In this document: in pieces, positions 14,843 through 22,788 of the stretch
Numbering within the stretch: the stretch's first letter is position 1
Layout: each line of letters opens with the position of its first letter
Origin: Bacteroidales bacterium
GTDB taxonomy: Bacteria; Bacteroidota; Bacteroidia; Bacteroidales; UBA932
Assembly (NCBI GenBank): GCA_017399905.1
Contig: JAFQAR010000004.1
Span: forward strand, 1-32,059
Length of the DNA: 32,059 bases
Direction of reading: 5' to 3'
Notes under the pieces: model-generated
Databases searched by the model: none
Seen by the model: the letters and a program-made list of their open reading frames with translations, nothing else
What the model was told of the DNA's origin: nothing
Made by a program: the position numbers and the translations under genes

Positions 14843-17242
14843 ATGAAAGACTTGATGAATGACATTTTATCTGCGTCAGGTGCCGAGGTCAGCATCATTC
14901 CTGTCGTGCAGGGTGACGGCGGGATCAAGGTGGATGAGTCCCAGCTGCCTGACACATTACCTATATTGGCATTGAGGAATGCCGTACTTTTCCCCGGTAC
15001 GGTCTATCCGATCACTATCGGAAGGGAAAAATCAATACGTCTCATCGCGGATGCCGAAAGGGACAACACCTTCATCGGAGCCGTTCCGCAGAATGACCTT
15101 TCTGTAGAGGACCCTCGTGATGCTGACCTGTACCGTTATGGAACAGTGGCGAAGATAGTAAAGACCCTCGAGATGCCGGACGGAACGATAACCGCCATAC
15201 TTCAGGGCTACAGAAGATTCGAGATCGACAGCATATATGCGTATGAGCCTTACATGCTGGGACGGGTGAGATATCAGAAGGATCTCGTTCCGGAAGGCGA
15301 CATACATACCAGGATGGTAGCGGAGTCCCTGAAGGAGAAGGCGGGTCAGATCATCCGTTCTTCATCATTCGTTCCCCGCGAGGCTGCTTCTGCATTGAAG
15401 GGTATCGACAATTTCGAGTTCCTTGTCAACTTCATCGCCACTACGATCGAGGTGGAGAACTTTATGGATAAGGTGGAACTTCTTCAGTATGACGATCTTT
15501 CAGTCAGGGCCATGAAGCTCCTTTCTGTGCTTGATACCCAGGTGGAGCTCCAGAAGATCAGGCAGGAGATCAATCAGAAGGTAAAGTCGGAGATAGACCA
15601 GCAGCAGAGGGAATATTATCTGAACAATCAGCTCAAGACCATTCAGGAAGAACTTGGAATGGATGAGGTCGAGGAATTCACCCAGCTCAGGGCAAGGGCT
15701 GAAGAGAAGCTTTGGCCTGCTTCAGTACAGGAGATCTTCGAGAAGGAGATGGCAAAGCTGGAGCGTTACAACCCGAGTTCGCCGGACTACAGCATACAGT
15801 ACAACTATATACAGTTCATGCTCGATCTTCCTTGGGGAGAGATCTCGAACGATAACATGGACCTCAAGAATGCCCGGAAAGTGCTTGACGAGGATCATTA
15901 CGGACTCGAAAAGATAAAGGAAAGGATAATCGAGTATCTTGCGGTACTCAAGCTCAAGGGCGACATGAAGTCTCCTATCCTCTGCCTTTACGGCCCTCCG
16001 GGAGTCGGCAAGACAAGTCTTGGCAAGTCTGTGGCAAGGGCATTGGGCCGCAAGTATGTGCGTATTGCCCTGGGTGGCGTACATGATGAATCTGAAATCA
16101 GAGGACACAGAAAGACGTATGTCGGAGCCCTGCCTGGACGTATACTCAACGGAATCAACCGCGCGGGTACATCCAATCCGGTGATAGTTCTTGATGAGGT
16201 GGATAAGCTGAGCAGTGATTTCAAGGGAGATCCTTCTTCAGCATTGCTTGAAGCTCTTGATCCGGAGCAGAATACGGCTTTCCACGACAATTATCTCGAT
16301 ATCGATTACGATCTTTCGAATGTGCTTTTCATCACTACAGCCAACAACATCGACACCATCCAGCCTGCGTTGAAGGACAGGATGGAGATGATCAATGTGA
16401 GCGGCTATCTTGCTGAAGAGAAGATGGAGATCGCAAGGCATTATCTTATCCCTAAGCAGATAGGGGAGCATGGCCTTGACAAGAGTCAGATGAAGATAGA
16501 CAAGGCTGCTCTCGCGAAGATAATCGATGAGTACACACGTGAATCCGGCGTCAGAGGCCTCGAGAAGCAGATCGCTAAGATTGCGCGAGTGACAGCAAAG
16601 AAGATCGCGCTCGAGGAGAAGTATCCGAAGACCATCAAGCCGGACCATCTCAAGGAATATCTCGGTCTCCCTACCAACGTTCATGACGTCCAGAAGGGAA
16701 ATGAGGCTCCGGGAGTCGTTACAGGTCTTGCGTGGACTTCCATGGGAGGTGAGATCCTTTTCATCGAGAGTTCTGTAAGCAAGGGTAAGGGAGTTCTGTC
16801 CATGACTGGAAATCTCGGCGAAGTGATGAAGGAGTCCGCTCAGATAGCCTTCCAGTATCTGAAGGCGCATCCGGAACTTACCGGACTGACGTACGAAGAG
16901 TTCATCGAGAAGGATATACATGTGCATGTTCCTGAAGGAGCGGTTCCTAAGGACGGACCGTCTGCCGGAATCACGATGGTCAGCTCGATGGTGTCTGCCT
17001 ATCGTCAGCAGAAGGTAAAGAGCGGCATCGCAATGACCGGAGAGATGACCTTGAGAGGACGGGTGCTTCCTGTTGGAGGTATAAAGGAGAAGATTCTTGC
17101 TGCCAAGAGATCCGGCATCCATACGATCGTCATATCTGAAGAAAACAGAAAAGATGTGGAGGATATAAAGGAAATTTACATAAAAGGTCTTACCTTTGTT
17201 TACGTTAAGAATATTCAAGAGGTAATCGAATACATTTTTTGA
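14843..17242 (+). CDS. lon: ATP-dependent protease Lon (LonA)
   Basis: Lon is a cytoplasmic AAA+ protease that degrades misfolded and regulatory proteins. The 799-residue product contains the N-terminal substrate-recognition domain (LPILALRNAVLFPGTVYPIT, then coiled-coil at about 230-275), an AAA+ module with Walker A GPPGVGKTS (384-392) and Walker B VIVLDEVDKL, and a C-terminal protease domain. The catalytic Ser-Lys dyad is S707 in PKDGPSAGITM and K750 in GGIKEKILAAKR, 43 residues apart as in other LonA enzymes. ATG 14843 is preferred to the GTG at 14837. Two TCTGCCA palindromes lie just upstream. The stop overlaps the ung start (TGATG), so translation is coupled. Confidence 0.96.
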   Translation: MKDLMNDILSASGAEVSIIPVVQGDGGIKVDESQLPDTLPILALRNAVLFPGTVYPITIGREKSIRLIADAERDNTFIGAVPQNDLSVEDPRDADLYRYGTVAKIVKTLEMPDGTITAILQGYRRFEIDSIYAYEPYMLGRVRYQKDLVPEGDIHTRMVAESLKEKAGQIIRSSSFVPREAASALKGIDNFEFLVNFIATTIEVENFMDKVELLQYDDLSVRAMKLLSVLDTQVELQKIRQEINQKVKSEIDQQQREYYLNNQLKTIQEELGMDEVEEFTQLRARAEEKLWPASVQEIFEKEMAKLERYNPSSPDYSIQYNYIQFMLDLPWGEISNDNMDLKNARKVLDEDHYGLEKIKERIIEYLAVLKLKGDMKSPILCLYGPPGVGKTSLGKSVARALGRKYVRIALGGVHDESEIRGHRKTYVGALPGRILNGINRAGTSNPVIVLDEVDKLSSDFKGDPSSALLEALDPEQNTAFHDNYLDIDYDLSNVLFITTANNIDTIQPALKDRMEMINVSGYLAEEKMEIARHYLIPKQIGEHGLDKSQMKIDKAALAKIIDEYTRESGVRGLEKQIAKIARVTAKKIALEEKYPKTIKPDHLKEYLGLPTNVHDVQKGNEAPGVVTGLAWTSMGGEILFIESSVSKGKGVLSMTGNLGEVMKESAQIAFQYLKAHPELTGLTYEEFIEKDIHVHVPEGAVPKDGPSAGITMVSSMVSAYRQQKVKSGIAMTGEMTLRGRVLPVGGIKEKILAAKRSGIHTIVISEENRKDVEDIKEIYIKGLTFVYVKNIQEVIEYIF

Positions 17243-17910
17243 TGAACGTACGTATAGAGGAGAGCTGGAAGAACGCATTGGCGGGCGAATTTGAGAAACC
17301 ATATTTCGCATCGCTGGTGCGTTTCCTTCATGAAGAGAAGGCTGCGGGAAAGAGGGTGTTTCCCCCTGGCAGCCAGATATTCAGGGCCTTTGACCTTACT
17401 CCGGTAAACAATGTCAAGGTCGTCATCCTTGGACAGGATCCTTATCATGGGCCGGGACAGGCGCACGGGCTGTCTTTTTCGGTCCCTGACAACATTCCGG
17501 CCCCTCCATCGCTCAAGAATATCTTCAAGGAGATAGAGTCGGACCTGGGAGTAAGGATGAGCGGATATCCCAATCTTGAGAAATGGGCCCGGCAGGGGGT
17601 GCTTCTCCTGAACGCCGTGCTTACTGTAAGGTGCGGTGAAGCGGCCTCACACAGCAGGATCGGATGGGAGGAGTTCACGGATGCGGTGATACGTTACATT
17701 TCCGACGAATGTGAAGGTGTGATCTTCATGCTATGGGGAAATTTCGCACGCAGCAAAAGAGACCTCATCGACCGCTCCCGACATTATGTGCTTGAGGCGG
17801 CCCATCCTTCTCCACTGGCACGAGGCGCCTTCTTCGGTTCAAGACATTTTTCACAGGCCAACAACATTCTCGTCTCACGGGGTTGTCAGCCTATAGACTG
17901 GACACTTTGA
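17242..17910 (+). CDS. ung: Uracil-DNA glycosylase, family 1
   Basis: The 222-residue enzyme removes uracil from DNA and opens base-excision repair. The water-activating loop GQDPYHG (64-70, catalytic D66) and the C-terminal HPSPL loop (H188) are intact. LLLNAVLTV, which contributes the uracil-binding Asn, and the Pro-rich loop APPSLKNIFKE also match family 1 UNG. Length is that of bacterial Ung. The ATG at 17242 shares its A with the lon stop codon; a TTG three bases earlier is not needed. coaD follows after one base. Confidence 0.96.
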   Translation: MNVRIEESWKNALAGEFEKPYFASLVRFLHEEKAAGKRVFPPGSQIFRAFDLTPVNNVKVVILGQDPYHGPGQAHGLSFSVPDNIPAPPSLKNIFKEIESDLGVRMSGYPNLEKWARQGVLLLNAVLTVRCGEAASHSRIGWEEFTDAVIRYISDECEGVIFMLWGNFARSKRDLIDRSRHYVLEAAHPSPLARGAFFGSRHFSQANNILVSRGCQPIDWTL

Positions 17911-17911
17911 C

Positions 17912-18370
17912 ATGAAAAGAACAGCATTATTTCCGGGATCTTTCGATCCGTTCACGGCAGGACATCTTAATATCCTCAAAAGGGCATTGACCATGTTCGA
18001 TGAGGTGACCGTCGCTGTCGGAGTCAATATAGACAAGAGGGGATTCTTCCCTAATGAAAAACGTATAGACATCATAAGGCAGGCCACGAAAGGTCTTGAA
18101 GGTGTCAGCATCATACAGTATGACAACCTGACGATTGACAAATGCCGTGAACTCGGCATCAGACATATCGTCAGAGGAGTAAGGAATATGATCGATTTCG
18201 AGACAGAGAGGTCCATTGCGGATGCCAACAGAAAGCTGGCACCGGAAATAGAGACCATAATCATTCCGACTGCTCAGGAGTTCGCACACATCTCGTCGAC
18301 TGCTGTACGTGACCTTCTCAAGCACGGGGGTGACACGTCTCTTTTCGTACCTGAAGGAGTGGAACTCTGA
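17912..18370 (+). CDS. coaD: Phosphopantetheine adenylyltransferase
   Basis: The 152-residue enzyme catalyses the fourth step of coenzyme A synthesis, joining ATP and 4'-phosphopantetheine to dephospho-CoA. The nucleotidyltransferase motif is complete: PGSFDPFTAGHLNI (8-21, with TxGH), RGVRN (88-92) and HISSTAVRDL (126-135, the ISSTxxR signature). Length is typical. It is sandwiched between ung and the DUF5106 gene with a 1-bp gap and a 1-base overlap, so it is almost certainly cotranscribed with lon. Confidence 0.96.
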   Translation: MKRTALFPGSFDPFTAGHLNILKRALTMFDEVTVAVGVNIDKRGFFPNEKRIDIIRQATKGLEGVSIIQYDNLTIDKCRELGIRHIVRGVRNMIDFETERSIADANRKLAPEIETIIIPTAQEFAHISSTAVRDLLKHGGDTSLFVPEGVEL

Positions 18371-19869
18371 TGAAACGTATTCTTCTCATACTGCTGCCGC
18401 TGTTTCTCCTGGTGAAGACGGGGGAAATGAGTTCTTTTGCCCAGCAGCTTGATTCAGCCCGCATGAACGCCCTTTCTTCCAGACTGTCTGAATATTTCGA
18501 GGCGTTGAAGCATGAGAGCCTTGATGTCCAGAAGGCCGAGTGTGACTTTCTGATTTCAAGCTGTACGGATTCTCTCGTACGTCAGTTCGTAGCCCTTTCC
18601 ATTTATGACCATTATGCGGATTCAAGGATAATGGGAGCGGAAGCCGTGACCATACATCTCATAGATGAATGGTTCATACCCGGCAAGGTCAGCATGCGTG
18701 ACGATATGGAACTTCTCGGCGCCAAGGTCTTTGCCGAATTCAACAGAATGTCTCAGCTGGGCTGTGTCGCCCCTGAACTTACGATGGCTTCGCCCGACGG
18801 CAATATGCACACAGTCTTCGGGCCGGAAGATCGGTCCGGACGTTTCCGGGTCCTGTATTTCTATGATACGGATTGCGCGAAATGCAAGGTGCAGACCATC
18901 ATGTTGCGCAATATGCTGGAGGCGGAGGATTTTCCTGTAGACCTTATTGCAGTCTATGCGTCCGACAAGCGTGATGCGTGGGAGAAATATGTCAGGGACA
19001 GCTTTTCCATAGAATCGGACAGGACAAGGATCCTGCATCTCTGGGACCCTGAGCTCGATTCTGATTTTCAGCGTAAATACGGCATAATCCAGACTCCGAG
19101 GATGTTTCTTGTCAGTCCTGACGGAAGGATTCTGGGCAGAGGACTTGATGTCCAGGCTCTTTCGGTCATGCTGCATGGCATATTCGATGAAGTGGAGCTG
19201 GAGTATGGCTCAGAGGAGTCTGCTGCCTTGTATGACGGTATATTCATGGAAGATGCACTCACGCGTAAGGATATAGCTGATGTAGCTGACCATATCGCGG
19301 AGTCGACCCTTGCGGAAGGTGATACCGTGATGTTCCGTCAGATGACAGGAGACCTGCTCTACTGGCTGGCTTCACGCAGAGGGGAGGGCGTGAAGGAAGG
19401 AACGGATTACCTTATCGATACATATATCCTTGACCGCTCCGACATATGGAAGACTGCAGACGACAGCCTGAAGGTAGTCGGCTTTGCGGAAATGACGGAT
19501 GACCTGCTTTCTATGGCAGTTCCGGGAACGAAGATAGCCGATATCAGGCTTCCGGCTGTCCGTTATGCCTCCGGCAGGGAGAAGTACGGAATGTTCAGGC
19601 TCGCCAAGCTGAAAGGGAATCCGGGCATAATCATCTTCTATACGGAAGGCTGCCATGTTTGTGATGCTGAGAAAGCCGCAGCAAAGGAATTCGTCAAGAC
19701 TGATCCGAAAGCAAGAATTCTGATGGTCAATGTGGATGAGATCATATCTTCATCTCCTGCTCTTGCAGACAGGCTCTTCCGTTCGTTTGACCTTTCTACA
19801 TTGCCTTTTATTGTTCAGACTGATCGTAAAGGATTGATAATGAGACGCTACATGTCTTTGGTCGATTGA
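18370..19869 (+). CDS. DUF5106 / thioredoxin-like exported protein with two CxxC motifs
   Basis: The 499-residue protein starts with a signal peptide (MKRILLILLPLFLLVKTGEMSSFAQ). Residues of about 28-125 are helical and match the N-terminal region of DUF5106 proteins of Bacteroidetes. A thioredoxin-like domain follows, with C169-A-K-C172 and a cis-Pro loop (TPRMFLVSPDGRILGRG, P243). After a helical linker comes a second thioredoxin-like unit with C428-H-V-C431 and a cis-Pro loop LPFIV (P479). Two active-site-like pairs in one chain suggest a periplasmic thiol-disulfide reductase or oxidase. The TRX identity is firm; substrate and direction of electron flow are unknown. It shares its start with the coaD stop (TGATG). 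No clear terminator follows it. Confidence 0.82.
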   Translation: MKRILLILLPLFLLVKTGEMSSFAQQLDSARMNALSSRLSEYFEALKHESLDVQKAECDFLISSCTDSLVRQFVALSIYDHYADSRIMGAEAVTIHLIDEWFIPGKVSMRDDMELLGAKVFAEFNRMSQLGCVAPELTMASPDGNMHTVFGPEDRSGRFRVLYFYDTDCAKCKVQTIMLRNMLEAEDFPVDLIAVYASDKRDAWEKYVRDSFSIESDRTRILHLWDPELDSDFQRKYGIIQTPRMFLVSPDGRILGRGLDVQALSVMLHGIFDEVELEYGSEESAALYDGIFMEDALTRKDIADVADHIAESTLAEGDTVMFRQMTGDLLYWLASRRGEGVKEGTDYLIDTYILDRSDIWKTADDSLKVVGFAEMTDDLLSMAVPGTKIADIRLPAVRYASGREKYGMFRLAKLKGNPGIIIFYTEGCHVCDAEKAAAKEFVKTDPKARILMVNVDEIISSSPALADRLFRSFDLSTLPFIVQTDRKGLIMRRYMSLVD

Positions 19870-19976
19870 TCTGCATCAGCCCTTGAAAAAATTTTCCAGC
19901 TGCAATGCAGTTTGGCTCACCGTTTGATTTGGGGAAGAAAAACAGTTGTTGGAAAACGACCTAAATCCCCAAGAAC

Positions 19977-20189
19977 ATGTGTGACTTTATCGAGGATTAT
20001 CTGAGAAATCCGTCCGCAGCAATTTCAGAAGCTCTCCGCAGAGTGCGTGAGATGAATGGTTCAGCCCGGTTTGATGATCAGCTTGTCTACAGGCAGATCG
20101 CTTCTCCGGAATTCCGCCTTTATGAAGAAATGATATTCTGTCCGTCAGTGGACGAACACTCTTCAGCCTCTATGCGTCCGCAGGCATAA
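19977..20189 (+). CDS. Small hypothetical protein
   Basis: A 70-codon frame runs from ATG 19977 to TAA 20187-20189. The product begins MCDFIEDYLRNPSAAISEAL and is charged and probably helical, with no membrane segment, signal peptide or motif I recognise. Codon use resembles that of neighbouring genes, which is why it is listed. It lies 107 bp behind the DUF5106 gene, and the rmuC promoter begins 4 bases after its stop. The 107-bp gap upstream contains no convincing promoter. Confidence 0.45.
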   Translation: MCDFIEDYLRNPSAAISEALRRVREMNGSARFDDQLVYRQIASPEFRLYEEMIFCPSVDEHSSASMRPQA

Positions 20190-20192
20190 TCC

Positions 20193-20224
20193 TTTGTTTT
20201 CTGCGATGACTTTGCATATCTTTG
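20193..20224 (+). promoter_or_regulatory. Promoter of rmuC, TTTG-N20-TATCTTTG
   Basis: TTTG (20193-20196) and TATCTTTG (20217-20224) are separated by 20 bases, an exact fit to the Bacteroidetes consensus. The start point of transcription should be near 20230, so initiation codons upstream of that (TTG 20194, ATG 20206) cannot be used from this promoter. Confidence 0.8.
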
Positions 20225-20241
20225 TATCTATGACAGATACA

Positions 20242-21498
20242 ATGATATTCCATATTGTGGCCGCAGTGCTTCTGACAGCTCTGCTCACATATCTTGCGGC
20301 AGCGCTCGCTGCCGCCAAACGCGACAGGAAAGAAACCGTCAGGCTGATGGAAGAAAGCCATCGCCGCGAGATCCGGCAGCTTAAGCAGGCACATGAAGAA
20401 GCTCTCGGAAGGCAGCTTGAAGCGCTGAAGGCGCAGATGACGGCCGAGAGCGAGAGGGTGCTGAAAGCAAGGGAGGAAGAGCTTGACAGGAGGGCTAAGA
20501 CCACGTTCGAGAATCTTACCGGCGGGCTCGACCGTAACATGAAGGAGATGAAGGATGCTTTCGAAAAGAACCGGAAGACCCAGACTGAAACCACCCAGTC
20601 GCTCAAGGACAATATAGAGCATGCAGTACGTAACCTCAAGGAACAGACGGCTGCCATTGGCGGCAAGGCGGATAATCTGGCGGACGCACTCAAAGGACGG
20701 AACAAGACCCAGGGCAATTGGGGAGAGGTGATCCTGGACAATCTCTTTGCTGCCGAGGGACTCAGGGAAGGACGCGATTATGACAAGGAAGAGACTCTTC
20801 GCGACGAGTTCGGCAATCTGGTACACAACGAAGATACTGACAGGAGGATGCGTCCTGACTTCATACTGCACTATCCCGACGGGAATGATGTCGTCATCGA
20901 TTCAAAGGTGGTACTTACTGCCATGTATGACTATTTCTCAGCAGAAGACGAGGCCTCCCGTGCAGATGCGTCGAGACGTAATCTTGCTGCTGTGAAGGAG
21001 CAGGTCCGCAGGCTGGCCAGGAAGGACTACAGCCGATATCTGAAACCCGGACACAGGATGCTTGACTATGTGGTGATGTTCGTGCCGGTATATTCCGCTT
21101 TGAGACTTGCATATGAGGAGGACCGTAACCTATGGCATGATGCATATGCTCAAGGAGTGCTTATCACTACAGAGGAGACCATGATGCCTTTTCTTCGTAT
21201 GATCAGCATAGCGTGGAAGAGCCATGAGCAGGTGGCTAACCAGCAGCAGATAATTGCTGCGGCCGAGCTCATGCTCTCGCGTGTGTCCGATTTCTGCGCC
21301 GCTCATGCCAGGATGGGAGAGAAGCTTGAGGATGCCTTGAAGTATTACGATACTTGTGACCGCAAGCTTCGTGAACGCGGACAGAGCATAGTAGGAGCCG
21401 CGAACAGACTAATCAGCTACGGCATACCCAGGAACAGCAAAAAGCTCCTCCCTCCGGAAACCGGCATGGAAGAGATTGACGGTTCTGAAGCAAGATAG
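20242..21498 (+). CDS. rmuC: DNA recombination protein RmuC
   Basis: The 418-residue protein has an N-terminal membrane helix (FHIVAAVLLTALLTYLAAALAAA), a long coiled coil at about residues 25-150 rich in Glu, Lys and Arg, and the RmuC nuclease-like domain (GNWGEVILDNLFAAEGLREGRDY, MRPDFILHYPDGNDVVIDSKVVL, then TPMMPFLR-type and HEQVANQQQI blocks). RmuC is thought to limit DNA inversion between short repeats and resembles a restriction-endonuclease-fold nuclease; PDF...VIDSK fits that core. ATG 20242 is chosen because the promoter's likely start point is near 20230; ATG 20230 would be leaderless. It is slightly shorter than enterobacterial RmuC, mainly in the coiled coil. Confidence 0.9.
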   Translation: MIFHIVAAVLLTALLTYLAAALAAAKRDRKETVRLMEESHRREIRQLKQAHEEALGRQLEALKAQMTAESERVLKAREEELDRRAKTTFENLTGGLDRNMKEMKDAFEKNRKTQTETTQSLKDNIEHAVRNLKEQTAAIGGKADNLADALKGRNKTQGNWGEVILDNLFAAEGLREGRDYDKEETLRDEFGNLVHNEDTDRRMRPDFILHYPDGNDVVIDSKVVLTAMYDYFSAEDEASRADASRRNLAAVKEQVRRLARKDYSRYLKPGHRMLDYVVMFVPVYSALRLAYEEDRNLWHDAYAQGVLITTEETMMPFLRMISIAWKSHEQVANQQQIIAAAELMLSRVSDFCAAHARMGEKLEDALKYYDTCDRKLRERGQSIVGAANRLISYGIPRNSKKLLPPETGMEEIDGSEAR

Positions 21499-21553
21499 CA
21501 CATACAGACAATATTATTGTACGATTGAGAAAGTTCTTGAGGATTGGTTATGC

Positions 21554-21561
21554 TAATTTTG
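21554..21561 (+). promoter_or_regulatory. Probable -7 element for the esterase gene at 21582
   Basis: TAATTTTG fits TAnnTTTG and lies 20 bases before the ATG. No -33 TTTG is seen at 19-21 bases upstream, so the assignment is tentative. The 83-bp gap after rmuC has no other obvious signal. Confidence 0.4.
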
Positions 21562-21581
21562 GCTAACAAATATCCTTAAAG

Positions 21582-22697
21582 ATGAGAAGAGTTTTGTCAG
21601 CAGCAGTTGCTATGATATGTTTTGCATCTGCATCCTATTCGCAGGGATGGTTCCGTCAGCCGACACCCAATGACACCTTGCGTTCTACAGTTGTCCTTCC
21701 CGACAATTCCGTCATTTTTCAGATTTATGCTCCAAAGGCGGAGACTGTATCTTTGACCGGTGACCTTCCATGGGACAAGCCTGTACACTTCAGAAAGATG
21801 GATGATGGAGTGTGGAAGGGTAGACTGTCTCCTATGGAAGATGGTGTTTACCGCTATAAATTCATTGTGGACGGAGTGGCCGTTTACGATCCTAAGGCTC
21901 CTTTAGCATCAGAAACCTCTGCTCTTCTTACGCTGGATGCCGGTTCTGATGTTTTTTTTGCAATGAAGAATATCCCTCATGGAGCCGTTGCGGAGAGATA
22001 TTACTGGTCGGAAACTCTTGGAGAGATGCGCCGTCTCCATGTATGGACTCCTGCCGGTTATGAGAAATCAACCGAAAAGCTTCCGGTGCTTTACCTCGTA
22101 CATGGTGGAGGAGATACCGATAATTCGTGGCCGGGAGTCGGGGCTGCCGGGCTTATTCTCGATAATCTGATGGCTGAGGGAAAGATGACGCCTATGGTCG
22201 TGGTTATGCCGAACGGTTCGATAGCCATGCCTGACGGCAATATGATAGGAGAAGTTCCTGTTTTTGCCGACGATATGGTCAGTAGCATAATACCGTTCAT
22301 AGAAGGTAATTACAGGGTTTGTGGCGATCAGGCCAACAGAGCTATGGCAGGCCTTTCGATGGGTGGAATGGAGACTCTTGAGGTGACATTGAACCATCCG
22401 GAGATGTTCAGCCATGTATGGGTGCTGAGCGCCAGCTTTGCTCCGGGCAACAAGGAAGTCTATGAATATGAGCGTATGCGTCTGAAGAAAGAGGCGGACC
22501 GCTATAACAGGAATTTCAAGCAGCTTGTCTTTACACAGGGCGGGCCTTCGGACATCGCTTACAACAACTGCAAGGAAACCCTGAAGCTTTTTGATGAAGC
22601 AGGAATAAGTTATGAGTATCATGAGGTTCCGGGTGGCCATTCATGGACGGCTTGGAGACAGAATCTGTACGATCTGGCGCAGAGACTCTTCAAGTAG
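21582..22697 (+). CDS. Secreted E-set/CE1-type carbohydrate esterase
   Basis: The 371-residue protein has a signal peptide (MRRVLSAAVAMICFASASYSQ), an N-terminal CBM48-like early-set domain (about 35-115: IFQIYAPKAETVSLTGD, DGVYRYKFIVDG) and an alpha/beta-hydrolase domain of the esterase D/feruloyl-esterase type. The likely triad is S259 in AGLSMGGMET, D324 in GGPSDIAYNN and H353 in PGGHSWTAWRQNL; LPVLYLVHGGGDTDNSW provides the oxyanion region. Bacteroidetes enzymes with this two-domain layout remove feruloyl or acetyl esters from plant polysaccharides such as xylan, so the same is inferred here without knowing the acyl group. It shares architecture with the esterase at 29593. It ends at a strong hairpin convergent with a GH3 gene. 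Confidence 0.85.
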   Translation: MRRVLSAAVAMICFASASYSQGWFRQPTPNDTLRSTVVLPDNSVIFQIYAPKAETVSLTGDLPWDKPVHFRKMDDGVWKGRLSPMEDGVYRYKFIVDGVAVYDPKAPLASETSALLTLDAGSDVFFAMKNIPHGAVAERYYWSETLGEMRRLHVWTPAGYEKSTEKLPVLYLVHGGGDTDNSWPGVGAAGLILDNLMAEGKMTPMVVVMPNGSIAMPDGNMIGEVPVFADDMVSSIIPFIEGNYRVCGDQANRAMAGLSMGGMETLEVTLNHPEMFSHVWVLSASFAPGNKEVYEYERMRLKKEADRYNRNFKQLVFTQGGPSDIAYNNCKETLKLFDEAGISYEYHEVPGGHSWTAWRQNLYDLAQRLFK

Positions 22698-22717
22698 TGT
22701 AGCAAAGCGTGTGTGTA

Positions 22718-22758
22718 AAGAAAGATGGCTGGCAAATCGATTGCCGGCCATCTTTCTT
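22718..22758. terminator. Bidirectional hairpin between convergent esterase and GH3 genes
   Basis: Arms 22718-22735 and 22741-22758 pair over 18 bp with a single mismatch (a G-U pair in one RNA) around a five-base loop (ATCGA). The outer AAGAAAG/CTTTCTT gives U-rich 3' flanks in both directions. It sits 20 bp after the esterase stop and 30 bp from the GH3 stop. Confidence 0.85.
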
Positions 22759-22788
22759 GATTTATGATATGATGAATCTGATGCCGCT

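Noticed and set aside
16238-17311. 357-codon minus-strand open frame across lon
   Set aside because: It lies wholly opposite the well-supported lon and ung coding sequence, and its product has no recognisable domain; it is a codon-bias shadow.
19936-19972. Stem TTGGGG/CCCCAA ahead of the small hypothetical gene
   Set aside because: Only six or seven pairs around a loop of more than 20 bases, with no U-tract; too weak to call a terminator or riboswitch.
22068-22640. 190-codon minus-strand frame opposite the first esterase
   Set aside because: It is antisense to the catalytic domain of the esterase with its intact triad; no domain is recognisable.
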